A stretch of 64,000 nucleotides of DNA from Pseudoalteromonas luteoviolacea (GTDB taxonomy: Bacteria > Pseudomonadota > Gammaproteobacteria > Enterobacterales > Alteromonadaceae), in NCBI RefSeq assembly GCF_001750165.1, contig NZ_CP015411.1, forward strand, positions 2,570,001 to 2,634,000, written 5' to 3'. Below, piece by piece: positions 25,783 to 34,303 of the stretch. The notes below the pieces were generated by a model, which ran no database searches, had not been told where the DNA came from, and was given only the letters and a program-made list of their open reading frames with translations. The first letter of the stretch is position 1. The number at the start of each line of letters is the position of its first letter. The position numbers were made by a program, and so were the translations under genes.

Positions 25783-27723
25783 ATGAAAAGGTCAATTTTA
25801 GCTAGTACACTAGCCCTTGCTCTGAGCTCTTCAGTGTTTGCAAACAATTATGCCCTACTATCTGAAGTAAGAGATCAAATCAAATCTCCTGAATATACAC
25901 AACAAGAGAAACAACTTGTTGTTGAACAAGCGAGAATCTTTTTAGAAGACCTTTATGTACATCAGTATGCCAAAGATATTTACTATGGTATTTCTCCAAC
26001 AGGACACGTAAATGCAGTATCTGAAATTCATAAGGTCATTAACGAACTGGACACTTTGAGTACAGAGCAATTACACGCAAGACTTACAAAAATATTTAAA
26101 GCACAACGTGACTTGCACCTGGTTTACGTTCACCCACAACCAGTGCGCAGCTATGCGTCGTACTTGCCCTTTGAATTTGACAAAACCTTAGATGTTTTAG
26201 GCCACTCTGAGGTACGCGTTTCAAATTTACTAGAAAGCCTTCTACCTTATGCCACAGACAACAGATTGCCAGAAGTTGGCGACAAAGTTATTTCTTATAA
26301 TGGTAAACCAATCCATCAAGTGGTAGAAGAAAATTTAAATGTTGGTTTCGGTGCTAACAAAGATGCAGGCTTTGTCAGAGCTATCAGAGCCATCACCCGT
26401 AAAGGCCATGCCGTTTCTCTTGTGCCAGAAGACAACGATGTAACTATCGAATTCTTATCTCATGCAACCGGTGAGACATACACCACCACTGTTCCGTGGA
26501 TAACCCGATTACCTGCTACAGTGACAAATAACGCAAGCAATACAAATGTTGCACACTTACTGGAAGAAAGTACAAATATAGAAGCTGCGCAGCATCAACT
26601 CATTAAATCAGAATTGGATAGTGATTCAGGCTCCCCTTTCATAACCAATCCATCAGCAGATCCACAAGTAACTTGGGCAATCCAAGAAGTAGATGGTCAG
26701 CAAGTGGGCTACATCAAGTTAAATCGTTTTAGTGTGGTTGGTGAAGTCGATGTATCTCTAAATATACTCAGCGAACTTTTAACCAATGAATTAGCCCAAA
26801 TCGATGCATTAGTATTTGATGTGAGAAATAACCCAGGTGGTCTTATCACGTATGCAGACCGACTAGTCCAATTATTTTCTGCTAAGCCTGCCGCACCTAC
26901 GGAGTTGAAGTTTATCAACACCCAACTCAACTATGATATTTTGCACAAAACAATCTTTAGTACGTTTGGACCGCATTGGCAAAAAGTACTTGCCGATGTT
27001 AATGGAACGAATGCGCGATACACAGATACTGCAAGCTACATTACCGTTGCGCAAAACAACGAATTCGGACAGTCATATTACAAACCTGTTGGCGTATGGT
27101 CGGATGCAAGAACCTATTCTTCAGGAGATGTTTTTACCTGTTCTGTACAGGATAATGGTGTTGCAAAAGTATATGGTGAGCACAAACGTACAGGCGCGGG
27201 CGGTGCAAATGTGATGAGGCATTCAGTGTTTTCTCGGTATATAGGTGCTCCTTACTTTGAAACTCTACCTCATGGTCAAGAAATGACGGTTTCATGGAGA
27301 CAGATGGTTCGTCATGGGCACAATAAAAATGCCATTATTGAAGATTTTGGCTGTGTGGCCGACCAACATGTTCCGCAGACACTGGAAAGCATCAAAGATG
27401 GCGGCTTGGGTAACTTCGAAACGATTGCAAGAGACTTACTAAGCGAAGCACCTAATAAGTCTACTGTTCGCTTTTTACAGTCAAGAGAAACAGATGTGAG
27501 CGCTTCTAGCAGAACACTAGGCATTGAAGTGACCAATACAGAACTTGTTGAAATCTACCTCGACGATGTCAAAGTAGATGTAATAAATATCGGCGCATAT
27601 GGTGATTCAACTAAAACCGTCGAATATACAATCCCTGCATCTGCTATCGAAGGTAAAGTGAGGTTTATTGGCTTAGATGGTGGCAAGACTCCATTATGGA
27701 ACGGTGTCCGTTATTTCTATTAA
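25783..27723 (+). CDS. Exported S41-family (tail-specific type) peptidase
   Basis: 646 residues with a signal peptide (about 1-20). A helical N-terminal part precedes a PDZ-like segment (LPEVGDKVISYNGKPI, about residues 163-178). The S41 core follows: VGYIKLNRF, IDALVFDVRNNPGG and, after it, ARTYSSGDVF with the likely nucleophile S446 or S447 and EHKRTGAGGANV with a lysine at about 468, as expected for the Ser-Lys arrangement. The last about 100 residues form an extra beta-rich domain. Such proteins degrade periplasmic or extracellular peptides. It stands alone, near other secreted proteases. The family call is good, the substrate unknown. Confidence 0.82.
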   Translation: MKRSILASTLALALSSSVFANNYALLSEVRDQIKSPEYTQQEKQLVVEQARIFLEDLYVHQYAKDIYYGISPTGHVNAVSEIHKVINELDTLSTEQLHARLTKIFKAQRDLHLVYVHPQPVRSYASYLPFEFDKTLDVLGHSEVRVSNLLESLLPYATDNRLPEVGDKVISYNGKPIHQVVEENLNVGFGANKDAGFVRAIRAITRKGHAVSLVPEDNDVTIEFLSHATGETYTTTVPWITRLPATVTNNASNTNVAHLLEESTNIEAAQHQLIKSELDSDSGSPFITNPSADPQVTWAIQEVDGQQVGYIKLNRFSVVGEVDVSLNILSELLTNELAQIDALVFDVRNNPGGLITYADRLVQLFSAKPAAPTELKFINTQLNYDILHKTIFSTFGPHWQKVLADVNGTNARYTDTASYITVAQNNEFGQSYYKPVGVWSDARTYSSGDVFTCSVQDNGVAKVYGEHKRTGAGGANVMRHSVFSRYIGAPYFETLPHGQEMTVSWRQMVRHGHNKNAIIEDFGCVADQHVPQTLESIKDGGLGNFETIARDLLSEAPNKSTVRFLQSRETDVSASSRTLGIEVTNTELVEIYLDDVKVDVINIGAYGDSTKTVEYTIPASAIEGKVRFIGLDGGKTPLWNGVRYFY

Positions 27724-27777
27724 TTCAGTACCGTGAGCTATGAGCCTTACACGCTAAATTAATGAAAACCTAAGTTT

Positions 27778-27817
27778 AGATCTCAGTTACTGCTTAGTTA
27801 AGAGGAGTCTGAGATCT
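27778..27817. terminator. Inverted repeat between convergent S41 and membrane protein genes
   Basis: AGATCTCAG (27778-27786) and CTGAGATCT (27809-27817) are perfect 9-base repeats with a 22-base loop, placed between two convergent genes. It is a probable bidirectional terminator, without a T run. Confidence 0.55.
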
Positions 27818-27857
27818 AATTAGTGTTTGGCAACAATAAAGCTAATTGAAGCGATGA

Positions 27858-28187
27858 CTAAAACCCCCCCCAATAGATAACCTTATGATCCTTAGAGCAA
27901 GAACATAACCAACCACTGAAGGAAAATACGCTTAAAGTAACAAACAACGTGATTTCCTTAGAAGGGTTTTCGAATGCCGAGAACATAAATATAATAGCAG
28001 CAAAACCAAACCAGCACGCTGTCGAAAAATGCCACATATTCGTTAGCACTGTTTTTGTACAAAACCGACCAAATAAACGCTGTGGCTCTAAACGTCTCAA
28101 TGCCTCCTCACTCAGTATCAGCTTGTAGCCAATCCAGTGGTGCACAGTACCAATGATCAAAATTAAAAAGAATACAGAACCAGGCAT
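27858..28187 (-). CDS. Hypothetical membrane protein ending at an 8-G tract, probably frameshifted
   Basis: 109 residues with about three transmembrane segments (residues 4-20, 58-72 and 78-95). No family recognised. Near its 3-prime end the coding strand has a run of eight G (8 C at 27864-27871), after which the frame stops within two codons. One extra G (or loss of two) would continue the frame for 15 further codons with a hydrophobic segment VLVIASISFIVAKH before a TAA at 27819-27821, which completes a fourth transmembrane helix. This suggests phase variation by slippage, a real frameshift, or a sequencing error in the homopolymer. Confidence 0.6.
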   Translation of the reverse strand: MPGSVFFLILIIGTVHHWIGYKLILSEEALRRLEPQRLFGRFCTKTVLTNMWHFSTACWFGFAAIIFMFSAFENPSKEITLFVTLSVFSFSGWLCSCSKDHKVIYWGGF

Positions 28188-28607
28188 ACACTACAACCCA
28201 AAACACCTACTTAAGCCTATGCCTGTATAAATAAACTAAGTCGACTTTTATTTCAAAAAAGGAAATTATATATTGAATGAAAGAAAATTACTGCACATTT
28301 TGGAACATTCCAAGAGCGGTTAAGTCTATTTAATATAAAAATGTTCTTGTTCGTTGAAAATATTTCACTTATTCAGGTCGTTTAAACACCAATGATGTTT
28401 GACACACCTCGTCAAGTTGGCTGAGTTTACTCTAATGAGGGTTATACTTGATTAGCCGGATATGGAGGAATTTAATCCGTTATGACAAAGCAAACCTATG
28501 TTGTAAATTACTAGCCCTGACCAATTTAAGGCACCCTTCATCACTTCTAAAGTGATCCAGAAAAGTGCCGATTCATGAGCATCATAAGATGAACATAGCC
28601 TATCGCT
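28188..28607. other. Gene-free region with a nested hairpin
   Basis: 420 bp. At 28530-28569 an outer GGCAC/GTGCC pair encloses ATCACTT-CTA-AAGTGAT (28540-28556), a hairpin downstream of the minus-strand 28608 gene that may be its terminator. A GGAGG-like sequence near 28466 leads only to a ten-codon frame. Nothing else was recognised. Confidence 0.4.
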
Positions 28608-28901
28608 CTATCCTAAATCTCGCATCAGTATTTCATACTCTTCATTGGCATCAGCAATAAGGTGTGATAACTCTCTGGCATCACGTTCTTTTAAAACAAC
28701 ATGCCAACTAGTTGCTCCCTCAATTCCAGTGATCACTATGTCTGAGCCTGTATGCTCATATTTAATGTTATCAAATTGAGTTGAATGATGTTCGTGAAGC
28801 TCAACAATATCGACGTCAAGTTGACCTGTTGGAAAGACCTCAATATGGGCGTGTAAATCTTTTTCCCCTGACAAGCAATATTCTCTATGTATCGTAATCA
28901 T
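28608..28901 (-). CDS. Small hypothetical protein
   Basis: 97 residues, acidic and soluble, family not recognised. It is rich in histidine in its middle (LHEHHSTQFDN) and looks like an alpha/beta protein with a C-terminal helix (RELSHLIADANEEYEILMRD). A GTG at 28904 precedes the ATG in frame; the ATG at 28901 has the better distance (six bases) from AAGGAG. It stands alone. The clear ribosome binding site and balanced composition argue that it is a real gene. No function is proposed. Confidence 0.75.
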   Translation of the reverse strand: MITIHREYCLSGEKDLHAHIEVFPTGQLDVDIVELHEHHSTQFDNIKYEHTGSDIVITGIEGATSWHVVLKERDARELSHLIADANEEYEILMRDLG

Positions 28902-29439
28902 CACAAGCTCCTTACTGTTATATTAAAGCCAAAGACAAGTGTAGATCACGATAAGCAGATAGGTGTATTCAAGCGCGAGTGAAAGGGAAAGGTTTTCTTG
29001 CAAATATCAGAATTGCTATGAAAAATCTGCACATTAAGTTTTTGTTACATGCTCTAGGTTTAAGTAAAACTCAGTGGCATTGTATTGGTAACCAGTTTTT
29101 ATAATTAAACTACTTAGAGATTCGAAACAATAACCTATGGATAAACTATTTTATTTCAATATATTAAAAAATTGCTTTGCGGACACTGCAAAATTACTCT
29201 CTATTAGTAAAGCTCATATAGAGTATTTCTACCTGTAATATATACATGTTAACAATCTCATACGTTGTTTGAGTATCTAGGCACATTGGTCTTTTCAGGT
29301 GTTACAACCAAAGTGAAAAATAAACATGCAATTGTTTTTGGCTTGTTATTTAAAGGACTGTCAGTGTTAAATTGGAGGAAGTAATTATCCGTATTTAAGG
29401 TAAAAGCGAGGCAGTAGGGTAAAACCCTACTATTTAACG
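28902..29439. other. Gene-poor region with two tiny protein-like frames
   Basis: 538 bp. On the plus strand two short frames read like protein: 28 codons from the ATG near 29018 (MKNLHIKFLLHALGLSKTQW) and 33 codons from the ATG near 29138 (TAKLLSISKAHIEYFYL end). Neither has a good ribosome binding site; they may be remnants of a degraded gene or chance. A perfect hairpin AGTAGGGT-AAA-ACCCTACT (29413-29431) lies just after the thioesterase gene. Confidence 0.35.
29413..29431 (-). terminator. Hairpin after the thioesterase operon
   Basis: AGTAGGGT and ACCCTACT form a perfect 8-base stem with a 3-base loop, eight bases after the stop of the last gene of the minus-strand operon. The T run is short and delayed. 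Confidence 0.65.
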
Positions 29440-29871
29440 CTATTTGAAGCCATTAAGCATTTTGTCACAAACAACTGGCGTCGGTCTGTGATTGTCATCT
29501 ACAGCCACGAATGTAAAGTTGCCTGAAATAGCTAAGTGCTTATCATCTTTATGCATCGTTTCTAAGAAGATTTGTACTTCTACTTTTAGGCTCGTGTTAC
29601 CAACATGAACCACCTTAGAAACCAACTCGGCAAAAGTACCAGCAGGAATAGCTTCTTTAAAATCCACACGATCTGACGAAATTGTTACCAGAGGCTTGCG
29701 ACAAAAACGCGTTGCCGCGATAAATGCAACTTCATCCATCCACGCTAATGCATCGCCACCAAATAAGGTATTGTGGTGGTTAGTTCTGCCTGGGAAAACT
29801 GTTTTAGTTACTGAGGTTGTTGATTCTTCAATACGCTTCGCGATGATTGCGTCTTTATGTTGTTCTGTCAT
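29440..29871 (-). CDS. Acyl-CoA thioesterase, hotdog fold (YciA/BACH type)
   Basis: 143-residue cytoplasmic thioester hydrolase releasing free fatty acid and CoA from acyl-CoA. The family signature PGRTNHHNTLFGGDALAWMDEVAFIAA covers about residues 28-54; its N-H-x-T-L-F-G-G core is typical, and SSDRVDFKEAIPAGTF follows. The start codon overlaps the stop of the M23 peptidase gene by one base (TAATG), so the genes are translationally coupled and form an operon with the PTPS-fold gene. The acyl-chain preference is unknown. Confidence 0.9.
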   Translation of the reverse strand: MTEQHKDAIIAKRIEESTTSVTKTVFPGRTNHHNTLFGGDALAWMDEVAFIAATRFCRKPLVTISSDRVDFKEAIPAGTFAELVSKVVHVGNTSLKVEVQIFLETMHKDDKHLAISGNFTFVAVDDNHRPTPVVCDKMLNGFK

Positions 29872-30689
29872 TATTTACTGCTTTTGTTTGCTAGTTTATC
29901 AATCATAAGTAATTCAGGGTCCAGCCTTTCACCAAACCAATTGAAACGCCAATCTAGATGCGGCCCTGTTACTCTGCCAGTTGCCCCAATATCACCGATA
30001 ACATCACCGGTGGAAACCATATCCCCGACTTTCACATGTAACTTGCTCATATGAATGTATGTAGAGGTTATACCATAACCATGGTCCAAAATAAGTGTGC
30101 CGCCACTGTAGTAAAGATCGTCCTCTGCAAGCACAACCTTACCAGACAATGGAGCCCAAATAGGCGTACCCGTTTTATTGGCGATATCTAAGCCGAAATG
30201 TGGCCGCCTAGGCTCGCCGTTAAAATATCTCTGACTACCATACACACCTGAAATTCGACCTTTCGCAGGCCGATAAACCGGCATATCAAAAAATTCTAAT
30301 TTACTACTCTTCGCTCTTGCAGCACCAACTTTAGCCGAATCATTACGAATGCGCTGAAGTACTTCTTTTGGAGGCGATACATACTTTTTGGCAACACCCG
30401 TGATGCGGTCAATATCGTATTCACGACTCGTAATTAGAAAGCTTTTAGTGTGTAGTTTGTCGTTCCTATCTACCCAAGTGAGAGTGTGTTCAGGTTTAGC
30501 ATCTCGCCCAAACCCAAACACAAATTGACCATCAGGTGTAATATCGAGCTCTTTCCCGTTGAAAGACACGGATTTTATACCCTCAAGGTGGCCTTTCACC
30601 ATGCCCCCTTGAGTTAAGTGCCCTTTTAATTCAATTGCTTGTGCACTCAACGCAAAACATGCACTAAGAGCAAGCAGCAGTTTACGCAT
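29871..30689 (-). CDS. Exported M23-family peptidase (LytM/peptidoglycan hydrolase type)
   Basis: 272 residues with a signal peptide (MRKLLLALSACFALSAQA). An N-terminal beta-rich part precedes the M23 domain (about 150-265). Zinc-site sequences are RPHFGLDIA and TGPHLDWRF; the second has HLD where LytM has HxH, a variant I recall from related marine proteins, and a further histidine is in YIHMSKLHV. The frame is open 10 codons further to 30719, but ATG at 30689 follows AAAGGAG and begins the signal peptide. It overlaps the upstream gene by eight bases. Likely periplasmic cell-wall hydrolase or amidase activator; activity cannot be decided from sequence. Confidence 0.88.
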   Translation of the reverse strand: MRKLLLALSACFALSAQAIELKGHLTQGGMVKGHLEGIKSVSFNGKELDITPDGQFVFGFGRDAKPEHTLTWVDRNDKLHTKSFLITSREYDIDRITGVAKKYVSPPKEVLQRIRNDSAKVGAARAKSSKLEFFDMPVYRPAKGRISGVYGSQRYFNGEPRRPHFGLDIANKTGTPIWAPLSGKVVLAEDDLYYSGGTLILDHGYGITSTYIHMSKLHVKVGDMVSTGDVIGDIGATGRVTGPHLDWRFNWFGERLDPELLMIDKLANKSSK

Positions 30690-31536
30690 ACGCAATCGCT
30701 CCTTTACCCACACCTTCATAAGCCCTTACTTTGACTTCTTTGTCTGGATTGTCTTTTTTAATTTCATTTGCGAGGTATTCTGCAATGCACTCGACTGTTG
30801 TGTCACAAGGTAAAATGTCACAACGAGCTTGGCTAATACACATTTCAAAGTAGCCTTGAGATGATTCATACGCAAATGAATAGTCATCATCTTTTGCCGA
30901 CACATACTTTAATTGAGCATGCTCAATTAAATCTTCTTGCGTGCCTAAGTAAATGTCTTCCCACTTTTGAGACCACTCTTTTTGCATTCTTGGCATACTC
31001 ACGCCATCAAAGAAAATACCGATTAAAGAACGATGACCGTGAATTATACGCTGACAGTTGCCATCATGCTTCTTTAGGCCATGGCTATAATGATAATAGA
31101 AACTGCTCGTTTCCTCTGGACGCAATGTGATTTCAATGTCTTTCACATTATCAGGCATCTTAGGTAAGATTTGCTGCTTCAAAAAGGCAATCACTGACTC
31201 TTCATCAATTTTATCACCTTCGACTAAACAAACAGCCTCATCAGGAGCGTTCATTGCTAAGTGATGACCGTTAAATTCGTAGTCAAAAGACGTTCGGCCA
31301 TCATCACTTTTAAGCTGACAATTTAGCGCTGAAGGTATGGCCAATTTATGATCTATTGTATTATCAATAATTGCTTTGATTTGTTTTTTTACTTTTGCAA
31401 AGTCTAAAACCATTGATTCTTCATTGAGTTGACCATGAAGTGTCATATCAACAATCCAACTCTCTCCAACAGCTCCGCGCTTAGCACACAAGTAAGAAAA
31501 GTCTATTACCGTCAAGGCATCTACAAAAAGGATCAT
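30682..31536 (-). CDS. Tandem PTPS/QueD-fold protein (6-carboxytetrahydropterin synthase-like)
   Basis: 284 residues made of two T-fold (PTPS-family) halves. QueD makes 6-carboxy-tetrahydropterin for queuosine from dihydroneopterin triphosphate. In the first half (about 1-140) the MVLDFAKVKK and IDHKLAI elements are present but the zinc histidines are missing (GAVGES where HGH is expected). In the second half (about 141-284) the zinc and catalytic elements appear: YYHYSHGL, a cysteine in DGNCQRI and IHGHRSL, followed by a closing AYEGVGKGA. Each half thus keeps different family parts. It is the first gene of a three-gene operon. Whether it is a true QueD or a changed function is unclear. Confidence 0.82.
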   Translation of the reverse strand: MILFVDALTVIDFSYLCAKRGAVGESWIVDMTLHGQLNEESMVLDFAKVKKQIKAIIDNTIDHKLAIPSALNCQLKSDDGRTSFDYEFNGHHLAMNAPDEAVCLVEGDKIDEESVIAFLKQQILPKMPDNVKDIEITLRPEETSSFYYHYSHGLKKHDGNCQRIIHGHRSLIGIFFDGVSMPRMQKEWSQKWEDIYLGTQEDLIEHAQLKYVSAKDDDYSFAYESSQGYFEMCISQARCDILPCDTTVECIAEYLANEIKKDNPDKEVKVRAYEGVGKGAIAYA

Positions 31537-31673
31537 AAATTTCCATTAAATTACTAACAAACAAACTGATTATAAAGTTTTTTCAATTAAAAATCGCGTA
31601 ATTCATAAAGAGAATTGATTTTAATCTTTCTGACGTATTGTTGAGATAAAAATTTAACTGTTCAGAGTTGTTT

Positions 31674-31691
31674 AGCGTACAACTGTACGCT
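31674..31691. promoter_or_regulatory. FabR-type operator upstream of fabA
   Basis: AGCGTACAACTGTACGCT is a perfect inverted repeat (8-base arms, 2-base spacer). It matches the FabR operator I recall for E. coli fabA and fabB (AGCGTACA-N2-TGTTCGCT). It lies 36 bases before the fabA start, fitting repression of unsaturated fatty acid synthesis. The FabR gene itself is not in the window. Confidence 0.85.
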
Positions 31692-31727
31692 AGAGTACCC
31701 GCAATTAAAAAATAAAGATTGAATACT

Positions 31728-32243
31728 ATGGAACCTAAAAATAGCTATACAAAAGAAGAACTAATCCTTTGTGCTGAAGGCAAAATGTTTGGTGAAAACA
31801 ACTGCCGTCTACCAATCGACAACATGTTAATGATGGATCGTATCGTTGAAATTAACGAGGATGGTGGTGAATTTGGTAAAGGTCAAATCATTGCTGAGTT
31901 AGACATCAACCCTGATCTTTGGTTCTTCGACTGCCATTTCAGAGGTGACCCAGTAATGCCTGGCTGCCTTGGTTTAGACGCGATGTGGCAAATTGTTGGC
32001 TTTTTCCTAGGCTGGTCAGGTGGCCCAGGTCTTGGCCGTGCATTGGGCGTAGGTGAAGTTAAATTTACTGGTCAGATTCTGCCTACTGCTAAAAAGGTAA
32101 CTTACCGTGTAGACATGAAGCGTGTTATCAAGCGTAAGCTATTTATGGGCCTTGCTGACGGCGTCGTTGAAGTTGATGGTCGTGTAATCTACGAAGCAAA
32201 AGATCTGAAAGTAGGTCTATTCCAAGATACAAGCGCATTCTAA
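31728..32243 (+). CDS. fabA: 3-hydroxydecanoyl-ACP dehydratase/isomerase
   Basis: Key enzyme of anaerobic-type unsaturated fatty acid synthesis: dehydrates 3-hydroxydecanoyl-ACP and isomerises trans-2 to cis-3-decenoyl-ACP. 171 residues, the normal FabA length. Active-site H70 (FFDCHFRGDPVMPG) and D84 (LGLDAMWQ) are at the same numbers as in E. coli. The frame opens at a TTG at 31719, but ATG at 31728 matches the family start. Single gene with a FabR-like operator in front and a strong terminator behind. Confidence 0.97.
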   Translation: MEPKNSYTKEELILCAEGKMFGENNCRLPIDNMLMMDRIVEINEDGGEFGKGQIIAELDINPDLWFFDCHFRGDPVMPGCLGLDAMWQIVGFFLGWSGGPGLGRALGVGEVKFTGQILPTAKKVTYRVDMKRVIKRKLFMGLADGVVEVDGRVIYEAKDLKVGLFQDTSAF

Positions 32244-32262
32244 TCTAGTGCTTTAAAACAAA

Positions 32263-32290
32263 TAAGCCCCTTTCGGGGCTTTATTCTTTC
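32263..32290 (+). terminator. Rho-independent terminator of fabA
   Basis: AAGCCCC-TTTC-GGGGCTT followed by TATTCTTT, about 20 bases after the fabA stop codon. Confidence 0.85.
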
Positions 32291-32313
32291 AATTCGTTTC
32301 TGTTGACTCTGTT

Positions 32314-32484
32314 TTATGTTTTAAACATATTGCGATTGTCTATGGCCTCTCGCCAGCCACCTAACCATTCTGATCTGTGCTCAATTTGTTGATATGGACA
32401 TAAATCTTTAGACCGCCCCGCTAAACCTGCTTTAAATCCCTGTGAGTGTGCTCTTTCTAAACGGTCTCTTTTCTGTCTCTTCAT
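32314..32484 (-). CDS. rmf: Ribosome modulation factor
   Basis: Small basic protein (56 residues) that pairs 70S ribosomes into inactive 100S dimers in stationary phase. It starts MKRQKRDRLERAHSQGFKAG, nearly the same as E. coli RMF (55 residues), with AGRSKDLCPYQ and RSEWLGGWREA conserved. The frame is open seven codons further, but the internal ATG at 32484 is the family start and has GAGGA eight bases ahead. Single gene, convergent with fabA. Confidence 0.95.
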   Translation of the reverse strand: MKRQKRDRLERAHSQGFKAGLAGRSKDLCPYQQIEHRSEWLGGWREAIDNRNMFKT

Positions 32485-33003
32485 AGGTAAATTCCTCACC
32501 TTCAAATTTTTGATTGCTTCGTCTTACCGACATCCACATTTAATAAATAGTTAACGCAACTGTAATTTGCAACCTCATTTCTCGTGATATCCAAAAGCCC
32601 TTACAACCTCTTTGATTTGAAAAATATGGTTCACTGTTTTTGACGTGCAATACCTGCCTAACTATCTTGGATAGAATCAAATATCAATTTTGCAATAATG
32701 GTAACAATAAGACCCCTACTCGCTTTGTTAAAAAAGCGTGCAAGACTTATTCAGAAGGAATGGCCAAACCTTAAGTTCTAATAAATCATAGTTTGAAAGC
32801 ACTTGCAACAGAGAGTCGATAAGAACTTTTTGTGAATTTTTTATTTGCAATCTTTATTCAAATAAAAAAACATTTAAGTAAATTTAATTTAAAAAAACAA
32901 CATTAAAGAATTATTAAAACCAAATTCGAAGTAAAAAAACATTCATTATTTTGTCATAAAAAAGGCCGCTAGATAGCGGCCTGATATCAATCACTTGGGT
33001 CAA
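32485..33003. other. Intergenic region rmf - serS
   Basis: 519 bp. It should hold the rmf promoter; the serS terminator is at its far end. A 27-codon frame (MVTIRPLLALLKKRARLIQK start, near 32699 on the plus strand) has no ribosome binding site and is treated as chance. A long A/T tract at 32834-32960 is otherwise featureless. Confidence 0.4.
32957..32982 (-). terminator. Rho-independent terminator of the serS operon
   Basis: On the minus strand AGGCCGCT-ATCT-AGCGGCCT is a perfect 8-base stem followed by seven T. It lies 21 bases after the serS stop. Confidence 0.9.
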
Positions 33004-34293
33004 TTACTTAAGGACTTCTAAACCACCCATGTATGGCTTCAGTACCTCTGGTACGATAATAGAACCATCTTCTTGTTGATAATTTTCTAATACTGCAACA
33101 AGTGTACGACCTACAGCAAGGCCAGAACCATTCAACGTGTGAAGTAGCTCAGGCTTCTTCTCTCCTGCGCGACGGAAACGTGCCTGCATGCGTCGTGCTT
33201 GGAAGTCTTGCATGTTAGAACAAGATGAAATCTCACGATACGTGTTTTGTGCAGGAAGCCATACTTCTAAGTCATACGTTTTCGCAGCTCCGAAGCCCAT
33301 ATCACCAGTACATAACACAACTTTTCTGTACGGTAGTTCCAATGCTTGAAGAATGCCTTCGGCACTGCCTGTAAGCTCTTCAAGTGCAGCCATTGAATCT
33401 TCAGGTTTCACAAGTTGAACTAATTCAACCTTGTCGAACTGATGCTGGCGAATAAGGCCACGAGTATCACGACCATAACTACCCGCTTCACTTCGGAAAC
33501 AAGGAGTATGAGCAGTCATTTTTATCGGCAGCTCTTTCTCATCGAAAATTTCATCACGTGCGCAGTTAGTTAGAGGTACTTCCGCTGTCGGAATTAAGCT
33601 GTATCCATCCTGATCTTCTTCAAGTACTTCAGTGTGGAATAAATCCGCAGCAAATTTAGGTAACTGGCCAGTGCCATATAAACTTGCTTTGTTCACTAAA
33701 TACGGCACATACATTTCTGTGTAGCCATTTTTGTCAGTGTGAGTATCAAGCATAAATTGTACAAGTGCACGGTGCATACGAGCAACACCGCCACGCATAA
33801 CAGTAAAGCGCGAACCACTCAGCTTAACACCAGTTTCAAAATCAAGGCCTTTATCCAGTGCTTCACCTAAATCAACGTGATCTTTCACTTCAAAGTCGTA
33901 CTGTTTAGGCTCACCCCACTTAGACACTTCAACATTATCATCTTCATCAGCGCCTTCTGGCACATCTTCAGCAGGTAAGTTTGGTAATGTGGATGCTAAG
34001 TCTTGCAGTTGAGCTAGAATTTTATCTTGTTCAGCTTTAGCCGCAGATAATTGGTCTCCAAGGTTAGCAACTGCATCAAGCAGTGGCTGAACGTCTTCAC
34101 CTTTTGCTTTAGCCTGACCAATCGCTTTGGATCGACTGTTACGCTCACTTTGTAATTCTTGAGTTTTTGTTTGTAACGTCTTGCGCTGCTCTTCAAGCGC
34201 ATTAACTGCTTCAACATCTAACTCGAAGCCACGTTTTTTTAAGCGCGCAGCAGCTTCTTCGATGTCCTGTCTTAAATACTTTGGATCTAACAT
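33004..34293 (-). CDS. serS: Seryl-tRNA synthetase
   Basis: Charges tRNA-Ser (and tRNA-Sec where present) with serine. 429 residues, standard length. It begins MLDPKYLRQDIEEAAARLKK, has the long N-terminal coiled-coil arm (about 30-100) that binds the tRNA variable arm, class II motif 2 FRSEAGSYGRDTRGL and motif 3 region GSGLAVGRTLVAVLENYQ. Last gene of the lrp-side block ftsK-lolA-rarA-crcB-serS, all in the same direction with tiny gaps. Confidence 0.98.
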   Translation of the reverse strand: MLDPKYLRQDIEEAAARLKKRGFELDVEAVNALEEQRKTLQTKTQELQSERNSRSKAIGQAKAKGEDVQPLLDAVANLGDQLSAAKAEQDKILAQLQDLASTLPNLPAEDVPEGADEDDNVEVSKWGEPKQYDFEVKDHVDLGEALDKGLDFETGVKLSGSRFTVMRGGVARMHRALVQFMLDTHTDKNGYTEMYVPYLVNKASLYGTGQLPKFAADLFHTEVLEEDQDGYSLIPTAEVPLTNCARDEIFDEKELPIKMTAHTPCFRSEAGSYGRDTRGLIRQHQFDKVELVQLVKPEDSMAALEELTGSAEGILQALELPYRKVVLCTGDMGFGAAKTYDLEVWLPAQNTYREISSCSNMQDFQARRMQARFRRAGEKKPELLHTLNGSGLAVGRTLVAVLENYQQEDGSIIVPEVLKPYMGGLEVLK

Positions 34294-34303
34294 GTTTGTT
34301 CTT

